A stretch of DNA of 11,310 nt from an uncultured Anaerolineaceae bacterium. Lineage in GTDB: Bacteria > Chloroflexota > Anaerolineae > Anaerolineales > Anaerolineaceae. The DNA lies in NCBI GenBank assembly GCA_937894825.1, contig CALCQT010000237.1:1-11310 (forward strand). Direction: 5' to 3'. The first letter of the stretch is position 1. Every line of letters starts with the position of its first letter. Both the position numbers and the translations under genes were made by a program. Positions 1 to 6,038 of this stretch are shown here, piece after piece. The notes under the pieces are model-generated. The model was not told where the DNA came from, did not search any database, and saw only the letters and a list, made by a program, of their open reading frames with translations.

Positions 1-343
1 AGAAGACAAACAACCAACAACAGATATAGCGATATTCTTCGAAACATATTTTTTTCCTTCCTCTATCTTATTTGTAATGATTTTTCATAAAACCTGTACC
101 GCCAATACGGGTATTTCAATGTGGATAGATGAAAATTGCTTTTTTCGCATTGCAGATCTTTTGCTAATTATTAACATTATAGTTAATAACTGCCGTTCTA
201 TTTCGTGTAATTCTTCTTAATAATCTGTGATATTTGTCAATATAGCACTTGGACGGGGTTATTAAACAGAAACAAATCTCGCGGTATCATAACATTGTGT
301 TAATAATAGTCTCGATATTGGATTCAGTTTTTTGTCATTAAGT
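1..343. other. AT-rich intergenic stretch without a recognised gene
   Basis: No convincing open reading frame is seen in this stretch on either strand. It is AT-rich and contains a perfect inverted repeat, TTATTAAC at 168-175 and GTTAATAA at 182-189, separated by 6 bases. A further GTTAATAA occurs at 299-306. These could be an operator or simply a product of base composition. The region probably separates the oxidoreductase gene from a gene beyond the left edge and may hold that gene's promoter, but no confident promoter can be assigned. Confidence 0.5.
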
Positions 344-380
344 AAAAAAAACAGATCCTTTTCTGGAAAGAATCTGTTTT
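344..380 (-). terminator. Intrinsic (Rho-independent) terminator of the oxidoreductase gene
   Basis: AAAACAGAT at 348-356 is perfectly complementary to ATCTGTTTT at 372-380, and about four more pairs close inside the stem. Read on the minus strand, the stem is followed by a run of eight T residues (complement of 344-351). It lies about 70 bases past the stop codon of the leftward gene ending at 448, as expected for an intrinsic terminator. The A-rich other side gives a shorter T-run on the plus strand, so some bidirectional activity is possible. Confidence 0.8.
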
Positions 381-447
381 CATCCTATTCATCGAATACT
401 TCCGAAGAAATTATCGCCGAGAGCTGATCCGCCGGCTTCACGATACC

Positions 448-1503
448 TTACATCGGCTTCACCGGTCTGCCTTCATTTGCACTCCGGTATACCCCCTCAA
501 TGATCGCCACCGATTTGCGCCCTTCCGCACCTTCCAGTCCAAAAGGCGTCCCATCTCGCAGCGAATCGATAAAGGCGCTGAACTGCAAGCGGTGCCCTTC
601 GAAACTGATCGCTCTTGGATCCGCTGAGCCACCGCCGGTCTGCGTATTATGCAGCAGCCGGTCGCGGATCTCCTGATCCTCCGGCAGTTCTTCCGCAAAC
701 TGCCAATGGGTGATACTTTCTTCTTCCATCACGACACTGCCTTTCGACCCGCAGATTTCCAGCCGTTTCAGGAATCCTGGATAAGCGCCTGTCGTCCCCT
801 CAATCACGCCCAGCGCGCCATTGGCGAATTTCAGCGTGGCCACCGCCGTATCCTCCACCTCAATCCGTTCATGCGCCAGCGTAGCGGTATAGCCCGAGAC
901 TTCGGTGACGTCACCCATGAACCACTGCAGCAAGTCAATGGCGTGGATGCCCTGATTCATCAGTGCGCCGCCGCCGTCATATTCCCATGTTCCCCGCCAG
1001 GCGCCGGAATCATAATAGGCCTGACTGCGGTACCATTTGATCTGTGCGTCCGCCAAAACGATCCTCCCCAACCGTCCCTGTTCGATAACCCGCTTAATCA
1101 ATTGAGAGGAAGCATGAAAACGAGAAGGGAAGATTGTGCAAACCCGAACGATATTTTTCGCGGCCGCCGAAAGGATCCGGTCACAACGGGCTGTTGTGAC
1201 TTCCAAAGGTTTTTCAACAATAATATGCTTCCCGGCTTCGGCTGCCTGCACAGCATAATCAAGATGCATTCCGGAGGGAGTGGCAATCACAACGATATCG
1301 ATCGCGGGGTCCGCGAACAGATCTTCGGCGGTCGCGAATGGGGTCCCGCCACACGCAGCACAAAAAGCTTTTGCCTTTTCGAACGTCCGGTTATAACCGC
1401 CGACGAATTTTGCGCCGGGGATATTTTCGATGGCTTTCACATGGAACTCCGCAATCATGCCAAGACCAATAATTCCGAATCCAATGGGTTGGGATGGGTT
1501 CAT
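448..1503 (-). CDS. Gfo/Idh/MocA-family NAD(P)-dependent oxidoreductase
   Basis: A 351-residue cytoplasmic dehydrogenase, the usual length for the Gfo/Idh/MocA family. Members oxidise or reduce a hydroxyl/keto group on sugars, inositols or nucleotide sugars using NAD(P). The N-terminal Rossmann fold shows the dinucleotide-binding glycines at residues 8-15 (GFGIIGLG). The family EKP motif, whose lysine is catalytic or substrate-orienting, is at 97-99. The C-terminal half carries a GGGALMNQGIHAIDLL segment with H187 and D190, matching the conserved Gx3Dx3H-type catalytic region. The ATG at 1503 is preceded by GGGAGAA about 8 bases upstream. The gene stands alone, is divergent from the small membrane protein gene and ends before a strong terminator. 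The substrate cannot be told from sequence; a UDP-sugar 3-dehydrogenase or an inositol/glucoside dehydrogenase are both possible. Its GC content is higher than that of the defence genes. Confidence 0.9.
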   Translation of the reverse strand: MNPSQPIGFGIIGLGMIAEFHVKAIENIPGAKFVGGYNRTFEKAKAFCAACGGTPFATAEDLFADPAIDIVVIATPSGMHLDYAVQAAEAGKHIIVEKPLEVTTARCDRILSAAAKNIVRVCTIFPSRFHASSQLIKRVIEQGRLGRIVLADAQIKWYRSQAYYDSGAWRGTWEYDGGGALMNQGIHAIDLLQWFMGDVTEVSGYTATLAHERIEVEDTAVATLKFANGALGVIEGTTGAYPGFLKRLEICGSKGSVVMEEESITHWQFAEELPEDQEIRDRLLHNTQTGGGSADPRAISFEGHRLQFSAFIDSLRDGTPFGLEGAEGRKSVAIIEGVYRSANEGRPVKPM

Positions 1504-1536
1504 AGCAGCATTCTCCCTTGTTTGAGTCTAATGATG

Positions 1537-1584
1537 TAGTATGAATCTACTATTGTTCCAGTCGTCCTATCAATGACAGTGTCA
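1537..1584. promoter_or_regulatory. Candidate operator palindromes in the divergent intergenic region
   Basis: Two dyad elements lie just upstream of the oxidoreductase start. One is TAGTA-N6-TACTA (1537-1552). The other is TGACA-G-TGTCA (1574-1584), which overlaps a consensus-like TTGACA read on the minus strand (1580-1585). No good -10 box sits at 16-18 bases from that TTGACA, so a promoter is not established. A regulator controlling either divergent gene could bind here, but this is inference from symmetry alone. Confidence 0.25.
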
Positions 1585-1700
1585 ACAACAAGGGTAACAT
1601 AGTACAATAAATTGGCAGCAATTTTCCTGCCGGGAGAGCATAATATTGTAAACAGACCGAATCATTATACTGATCAGCCAATCGAACAGGAGCTCAGCGC

Positions 1701-2057
1701 ATGGAACAACAGGACTTTCCGATCAGTGATCAATCAGGGTTTTACGCAACAGACGAACGAAACCGAACCAATCAATTGATTCAGAAACAAAATGAACATC
1801 TGGAAAAAATCCTGCATATCCTTTATACACAATACCAGTCGCCGCGCAGGTCTTACGATCAAACAAAAGTCATTGATTTGAAAATGTCGTTCGGATCCAT
1901 GCTTCTGTTACGCCTCAAATGGCAGCTGGCCTCATGGCTCGCTTTCCTGATCATAGCCCCGATCATTGGCGCTCTGATCTTCTACCTGACGACATTTTTG
2001 ACAGACCTGGATATTCCCTTCCAAATTTCTGAATTTATTTTGAAATATCTTCAATAA
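1701..2057 (+). CDS. Small single-pass membrane protein of unknown function
   Basis: A 118-residue protein of unrecognised family. Residues 1-60 are polar, and residues 20-45 are rich in Gln, Asn, Glu and Leu and could form a short coiled coil. A basic/hydrophobic stretch (MLLLRLKWQLASW, about 67-79) leads into a strongly hydrophobic segment at about 76-98, consistent with one transmembrane helix. A short amphipathic tail follows. There is no cleavable signal peptide. The ATG has AGGAG at 1688-1692 with an 8-base spacing, a strong ribosome-binding site that argues for a real gene. It is the only clear plus-strand gene in the window and is convergent with darG, so it is not obviously part of the toxin-antitoxin pair. 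Function unknown. Confidence 0.7.
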   Translation: MEQQDFPISDQSGFYATDERNRTNQLIQKQNEHLEKILHILYTQYQSPRRSYDQTKVIDLKMSFGSMLLLRLKWQLASWLAFLIIAPIIGALIFYLTTFLTDLDIPFQISEFILKYLQ

Positions 2058-2074
2058 GAAGGAGTAACCCCTTC
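2058..2074. terminator. Weak hairpin between convergent genes
   Basis: GAAGG (2058-2062) can pair with CCTTC (2070-2074) around a 7-base loop. The hairpin starts directly after the stop of the membrane-protein gene and lies about 45 bases beyond the stop of darG, which reads from the other side. On the minus strand it is followed by TTATTG, a poor T-tract; on the plus strand there is no T-tract. It is the only candidate terminator I see between the convergent genes, and it is weak. Confidence 0.25.
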
Positions 2075-2117
2075 AAATAAGAAAAAACGCTATTTTGTCA
2101 GCATTACAAGGTTTCGT

Positions 2118-3179
2118 TCATACGGAGGCTTCAATTTCCGTTTTCCCAAGCCAACCTTTACTTTCTACTACATCTGCGGCGATCGCAATTTGTCGCTGTG
2201 TGAATTGGCGTTTGTGTTTATTCCAGGCATATGTATAGTTAATAACACCCGTCAAAGAGTTTACCGGTTCATTCTTCATGACCCAATAAACCGTAGAAAG
2301 CAGTTCTAAACCAAAGGCAGATTCAAAACCTTCAACTATTTTTGATACCTCATCGAAGCGACCCAGCGTTTCTGGATGCTGTTGAAGGAAAATAAATGCT
2401 TCAGCAACCGCTCCTGGAATTAATTCAAGCATTTTATTTGGCGAATCTCCACCATCCGCATAACCAGAAATAAAATGGCCTTCGACAGCGTTCAAGACAT
2501 GGCGAAGGTTTTCCGCGTAGGGTCCATAGGGTCCCTTCCGAAATCGAAGGTTTAATGGCTCGCCTGCTTCCTGCAATAAATACATAAGTTTATGGACTTC
2601 CAATAAAGAGACAAACGGATCCAAAAGTGCCAACAAATAACGATCCATTAATCCGATCAGTGCGGCCCGCCCTGGCGTCATCGTTGGGATTTCCTTTAGA
2701 TGGGACATTTTCCCAGGTTCAGGCGCTCCCTGGGGCAAATAAACCGAAATATTTACATCAACAAGCGGAGATAATGAAGTTTCTATGCGTAATTTCACAT
2801 CATCCCAATCAAGCCCGCCTAAACCACTGCCCAAAGGAGGGATAGCGATTGATTTAATAGAAAGCTGCTGAATCGTGTCAACCAGCGATTGCAATCCGGC
2901 TTCAATGTCTTCTATCCGGCTTTTTCCCCGCCAATGCCGCTTTGTAGGGAAATTAATAATATATCGCGGATTGATGAGTTTTTTTGTATCAAAAACAAAC
3001 ATTCGGCCCGGTTGTACCTCGTTCTGTTTACAGGCAGCATAATAAGCCTGGAAATTATCAGGAAACGCATTTTTAAATTGAAGTGCAACTCCACGTCCCA
3101 TTACACCGACACAATTCACCGTGTTCACTAGCGCTTCAGAGTGATCCTGCAAAATATCACCACGTTTATATTGAATCAT
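2118..3179 (-). CDS. darG: DarG antitoxin: macrodomain DNA ADP-ribosyl glycohydrolase
   Basis: A 353-residue antitoxin of the DarTG system. The N-terminal macrodomain (about 1-150) removes ADP-ribose from thymidine in DNA, and the C-terminal domain binds DarT directly. Visible macrodomain features are NCVGVMGRG at 22-30, the lysine K80 in FPTK, and PPLGSGLGGL at 114-123. From memory, K80 coincides with the lysine needed for activity in Thermus DarG. The C-terminal domain (about 165-353) carries LLEVHKLMYLLQEAG and KGPYGPYA (205-212), typical of DarG and related to SocA/Panacea-type antitoxin domains. I start at the ATG at 3179 because GGAG lies 6 bases upstream. An in-frame TTG at 3191 would add four residues but lacks such a site. 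The gene follows darT after a 13-base gap, so the two are cotranscribed. All key residues appear intact. Confidence 0.93.
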   Translation of the reverse strand: MIQYKRGDILQDHSEALVNTVNCVGVMGRGVALQFKNAFPDNFQAYYAACKQNEVQPGRMFVFDTKKLINPRYIINFPTKRHWRGKSRIEDIEAGLQSLVDTIQQLSIKSIAIPPLGSGLGGLDWDDVKLRIETSLSPLVDVNISVYLPQGAPEPGKMSHLKEIPTMTPGRAALIGLMDRYLLALLDPFVSLLEVHKLMYLLQEAGEPLNLRFRKGPYGPYAENLRHVLNAVEGHFISGYADGGDSPNKMLELIPGAVAEAFIFLQQHPETLGRFDEVSKIVEGFESAFGLELLSTVYWVMKNEPVNSLTGVINYTYAWNKHKRQFTQRQIAIAADVVESKGWLGKTEIEASV

Positions 3180-3192
3180 TTCGATCTCCAAT

Positions 3193-3849
3193 TCAATAAT
3201 ACCAGTCTTGTCTAACTCTTACTTCCGGCCGATGCCCTTCTAATGGCAACACATTGAGAACCTGCCGATATATTCTTTGAGAAGGAACGCCTATCATCTC
3301 GAACAAATCCCATGGAAACTTATGCTCCATAAGAAATTCAGCTTGTTTTCCTTCTTTAAATTCCGGATCAATACCGGCGCCGCCCCAGCGATCAGCATGT
3401 ATTGCATCCCAGTTTAAATCATCTAATTGCTTTAAGTCACGCCGGTCTTCGAAATAATTCGATCCGGCATTGGATAAAGTAAATGCCCAGCGGCAGTCAT
3501 TTTTTTCAGCCCAATCTACTGCTCGATGAAGATCTGCTTCCAAATGTATGATGGATTCTGCCCCTTCTCGATATTGCAAATCCGGATGATTTTTTTGACT
3601 AATGAGGTATAGCATCACCGATCGGGGACAAAAATAAAAGGGTACACAGTCTCCTACGTGTAAATCCGGGTAGCATGCTAATTTCAGATGAAGACGACGT
3701 TGTTTAATTTTATCCATTCCGATCGTAGATCCAAGATAAGAACCTGTCCTTATTTTTGAATCACACCAAAGGTAATTATCATGAATGATCGAACTTAATC
3801 GGTTAATGTCAACGATATGATAAATCTTCGGTTGAGCAGGAACAACCAT
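3193..3849 (-). CDS. darT: DarT toxin: DNA thymidine ADP-ribosyltransferase (DUF4433)
   Basis: A 218-residue toxin, normal length for DarT. The family transfers ADP-ribose from NAD+ to thymidine bases in single-stranded DNA, blocking replication; in phage infection this acts as antiviral defence. Recognisable features are the YHIVDINRL start (about 10-18), the RR pair at 51-52, VPFYFCPRSVMLYLI at about 69-83, and KQAEFLMEHKFPW (168-180). E171 in the last segment is the likely catalytic glutamate of the ADP-ribosylating turn-turn loop. The ATG at 3849 has GGAG 6 bases upstream. The toxin precedes the antitoxin gene, the usual darTG order. The pair lies in AT-richer DNA between GC-richer metabolic genes, consistent with horizontal acquisition. 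No frameshift or missing motif is visible, so the toxin is probably active. Confidence 0.93.
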   Translation of the reverse strand: MVVPAQPKIYHIVDINRLSSIIHDNYLWCDSKIRTGSYLGSTIGMDKIKQRRLHLKLACYPDLHVGDCVPFYFCPRSVMLYLISQKNHPDLQYREGAESIIHLEADLHRAVDWAEKNDCRWAFTLSNAGSNYFEDRRDLKQLDDLNWDAIHADRWGGAGIDPEFKEGKQAEFLMEHKFPWDLFEMIGVPSQRIYRQVLNVLPLEGHRPEVRVRQDWYY

Positions 3850-4197
3850 TCATCACTCCAATATTTAGCAAGAGGTTATACTTTTGTCAAAATTCGGTTA
3901 TACAATACCATTTCAAACATAAATTCAATACTTTTAAAGAAGAACTACTATTTTAAGACCCTATTCTGCTCAAAAACCAAGATTAACGTATGGATATTAT
4001 ACTCTTTTCAAGAACAATCTGAAAATAAACACATCTTTCAGATAAAACGGTTCGGAAGAATAGAACACTGTGACACCAGATATAGAAAATATACAACCAC
4101 CAGTCAAAATAGTGGCAGAAATTATTCCTTAAACATATTGGGAATGAAATTTTGAAGAAATGGTGGCTAAACGACAATCTTGTTAACAGGAATTTCA
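3850..4197. other. AT-rich intergenic region upstream of darT and downstream of cobI
   Basis: This 348-base region separates the stop of the methyltransferase gene from darT. It is strongly AT-rich. It can be translated in part on both strands, but the products look random, rich in Ile, Asn, Lys and Phe, and lack a ribosome-binding site or recognisable family, so I do not call a gene. It should contain the darTG promoter near its left end. No strong terminator with a T-tract was found for the methyltransferase gene. Confidence 0.5.
3874..3903 (-). promoter_or_regulatory. Tandem GTATAACC repeats in the darT upstream region
   Basis: Read on the minus strand, GTATAACC occurs twice (3896-3903 and 3874-3881), offset by exactly 22 bases, about two helical turns. 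A consensus-like TTGACA (3885-3890) lies between the copies. Each copy contains TATAAC, which resembles a -10 hexamer, so the repeats could be alternative -10 elements or a repressor site for autoregulation of the toxin-antitoxin operon. A -10 at the usual distance from the TTGACA would start transcription inside the ribosome-binding site, so that TTGACA is unlikely to be the -35. No complete promoter can be assigned. Confidence 0.3.
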
Positions 4198-4899
4198 TTA
4201 TTTTGAACGAATCAGAGCCGTCGTAAAATAGGGCAACGCTGAGCCGTCCCATGCAGCCAGATCCGTCACACTGGCTTGCCCTGCCAGTGATGCCCGTTGA
4301 ACCAGCAGAGCCTTTCCGCGATGGTGCGCATTTTCCATTGCCGTCAGCAGCGCTGCCGTTTGACGATGCGCTTTGAACAACACAATGACCTCAAACGTGT
4401 CCAGCCATTCGGGGATGCGTCGGAGGGATTCCGGGTTGAGCGTCGCCACCACCATTCGCTCCTCCTCCGTTACCAGAGAAAAGCGGGCCTCCGCCGGGCT
4501 GGCTGTCAATGAACTGACGCCCGGGCAGATCTCCACCGGCGTGTCTTGTGGAAGCGCGTCAAGCAAATGTTGAAAGGTGCTGTAAAGCAGCGGATCCCCT
4601 TCGGTAATAAAAGTCCCATCCGCTCCGGCAGAGAGAAAAGCCAGCACCTGCCGCGATACCTGCGCGCGGGCAGCCAGGCGCTCCTCACGATCACATGACA
4701 TCGAGAAACGCAGCGGAAGTTCGCGTACCGAAGGCGGAAAATGCGCCGCCGCAATTCGCCGGGCATAGCTTTCGCCCCCTTCATCCATCACATAAGCGAC
4801 AATCCTGCTCTCCCGCAAAATGCCGGCAGCTTTGAAAGTCATCAACTGGGGATCACCCGGTCCGACACCCACGCCGCGCAAAATACCAAAATCGCTCAT
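4198..4899 (-). CDS. cobI: Precorrin-2 / cobalt-factor-II C20-methyltransferase
   Basis: A 233-residue member of the SAM-dependent tetrapyrrole methylase family, close to the usual size for CobI/CbiL. The enzyme methylates C20 of precorrin-2 (aerobic route) or cobalt-factor II (anaerobic route) in cobalamin synthesis; the sequence alone does not let me choose. Visible motifs are GVGPGDPQLMTFKA near the N-terminus (glycine-rich SAM loop), TEGDPLLYSTFQHLL in the middle (the conserved GDP segment) and EICPGVSSLTASPA, a family hallmark. The ATG at 4899 has AGGGG about 8 bases upstream. A longer reading from 4947 adds 16 residues not expected in the family. The gene lies GC-rich between two AT-rich blocks. 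The only trace of an operon partner is the broken gene end immediately upstream, so it may be an orphaned corrin gene. Confidence 0.88.
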   Translation of the reverse strand: MSDFGILRGVGVGPGDPQLMTFKAAGILRESRIVAYVMDEGGESYARRIAAAHFPPSVRELPLRFSMSCDREERLAARAQVSRQVLAFLSAGADGTFITEGDPLLYSTFQHLLDALPQDTPVEICPGVSSLTASPAEARFSLVTEEERMVVATLNPESLRRIPEWLDTFEVIVLFKAHRQTAALLTAMENAHHRGKALLVQRASLAGQASVTDLAAWDGSALPYFTTALIRSK

Positions 4900-4978
4900 T
4901 ATTTCAACCCCTGGTAAATAAAGTTTGTATGGTAACAGGCTTCCCAATAAGAAAATCCGGCTTGCCTTTAATTACCGC

Positions 4979-5200
4979 CTACATTCGGCAAAACTCCTGA
5001 TATTCCGGAAGGTTATCGATGGACGCCGGATATTGAATGGGGAAAGGCAATGCCTCCATCCCCGCCCGGCTGATTTCATGAGACAAAAGGCGCCCTTTGG
5101 CTGTCAGAACCCCGTCATGACTGTACTCAGCCATCGCCAGCGCTTTCAGACCAGCCCGTGACGCCGGCCCCAGTCCGGAAAAATCAAGGCAACCGAACAC
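4979..5200 (-). pseudogene. 3' remnant of an unidentified GC-rich gene, 5' part missing
   Basis: About 70 codons read like real protein up to a TAG stop at 4979-4981, including RAGLKALAMAEYSHDG, LLSHEISRAGMEALPFP and NLPEYQEFC. GC-rich codon use matches the adjacent methyltransferase gene. Upstream of about 5200 the same frame continues only as improbable sequence and runs into the end of the AT-rich 246-residue gene. No ATG with a ribosome-binding site is available; the longest reading needs a TTG at 5299. I infer that this is the C-terminal end of a gene cut off when the helicase module joined here. It lies 79 bases upstream of the methyltransferase start, so it was probably the preceding gene of a corrin-pathway operon. 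I do not recognise the family, and the exact left boundary is an estimate. Confidence 0.5.
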
Positions 5201-5295
5201 AGGCGAGTATAGTGGTACACGACCCGCAAGACAGTAGAAGGGTACTAGAAATCTGTTGAGTAAGATAAAAACCAATGGGCTTCGAGTCTTATCCC

Positions 5296-6036
5296 TCAAT
5301 TGGCCGATAGGTATTCCAAATTATTGCCATCTCGTTCTAAGCGTATATATTTTGACTTGGAAATTAAGCCGCGAATTTCTCCGTTTAATTTATATGGAAA
5401 TAATTCTGGAAGACAAAACAAATCGTTGAACAATATTCTCCGATGTGTAGATGAATTTATAGCTACCTCAATTAGCCATTGTTCAATTTCTGGACTTGTG
5501 ATCCTAATACAATTCTTCGCGTAAACCCTCGTATTAGTTTTTTCTAACGTTTCCCAGTTCTCCATACTTTGCAGTATACGATCAACAGAGCGCGGCAAGG
5601 TTCCTAAATTGCCATAGTTCTCCAATAAACGAGTATGAATTTCCTTTCTATGAAATAAACCTTGAATGCTACATAATCTACCCACCTGTATTGCAGTGTC
5701 TTTGAACAAAGGGAACACGGCTAAACTCATGCCCCAATGGAGAACCACTTTTTCTGACTCGTTCCCTTTTTTATGGATCCGAAGAGCTTCCTCCCTTAGT
5801 TCTGACGAAACCATATTTGTGTCAAGCCATAAACGGGTTAAAACATTTGCTGTTTTCCGAATGGCGTCGTTTCCATCAATGAAATTGGAAAGATAAGTTT
5901 TCAATTCTATAACCTTATCTTGTTTTATCATCGATTGTTGTGTCGCCAGATCCAAAGCAAACTCAGCCCATTCTAAATCAATAAAACGGTCAAAACCAAC
6001 CAGGTATTTTTGTTTTGTTTCCGTCAAATTCTGCAC
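5296..6036 (-). CDS. Uncharacterised helicase-partner protein, possibly winged-helix
   Basis: A 246-residue soluble protein of unassigned family, encoded 2 bases after the helicase stop, so translation is probably coupled. The start is a GTG at 6036; a purine-rich AGAGG lies rather far, about 13 bases, upstream. The likely core is helical: VLHWGMSLAVFPLF (98-111), GRLCSIQGLF (119-128), a segment around 131-145, and LPRSVDRILQSMENW (147-161). This pattern resembles a winged helix-turn-helix fold, and by general impression the BrxA (DUF1819) type of small BREX protein, but I cannot claim homology. The C-terminus has FPYKLNGEIRGLI followed by a charged tail. There are no membrane segments and no recognised nuclease motif. 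Its position suggests an accessory or DNA-recognition subunit of the helicase. Function unknown. Confidence 0.8.
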   Translation of the reverse strand: MQNLTETKQKYLVGFDRFIDLEWAEFALDLATQQSMIKQDKVIELKTYLSNFIDGNDAIRKTANVLTRLWLDTNMVSSELREEALRIHKKGNESEKVVLHWGMSLAVFPLFKDTAIQVGRLCSIQGLFHRKEIHTRLLENYGNLGTLPRSVDRILQSMENWETLEKTNTRVYAKNCIRITSPEIEQWLIEVAINSSTHRRILFNDLFCLPELFPYKLNGEIRGLISKSKYIRLERDGNNLEYLSAN

Positions 6037-6038
6037 GA

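Noticed and set aside
649..1539. Plus-strand open frame of 296 codons antisense to the oxidoreductase
   Set aside because: It lies opposite a clear Gfo/Idh/MocA gene, its product has no family-like motifs and an odd composition, and it is best explained as a shadow of the GC-rich coding strand.
3180..3191. TTG start that would lengthen DarG by four residues
   Set aside because: The ATG at 3179 has a well-spaced GGAG and fits family numbering; the TTG has no such site.
3862..3890. TTGACA plus TAAATA as the darT promoter
   Set aside because: Transcription from it would begin inside or past the ribosome-binding site of darT.
3817..4252. Plus- and minus-strand frames of 112 and 89 codons in the AT-rich gap upstream of darT
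   Set aside because: They overlap each other or darT and cobI, lack good ribosome-binding sites, and encode low-complexity products rich in Ile, Asn, Lys, Phe or Ser.
4900..4947. Upstream start giving the methyltransferase 16 extra residues
   Set aside because: The ATG at 4899 has AGGGG at a good distance, and the extension is not expected ahead of the glycine-rich SAM loop.
5201..5299. Extension of the 3' gene remnant to a TTG at 5299 as a complete 106-residue gene
   Set aside because: Residues encoded here do not look like protein, overlap the end of the neighbouring gene, and have no ribosome-binding site; a truncated gene is more likely.
5256..5299. Imperfect hairpin (TTGAG/GATAA pairing with TTATC/CTCAA) at the end of the helicase operon
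   Set aside because: It has an internal loop, a 20-base apical loop and no T-tract, so it does not meet the standard for an intrinsic terminator.
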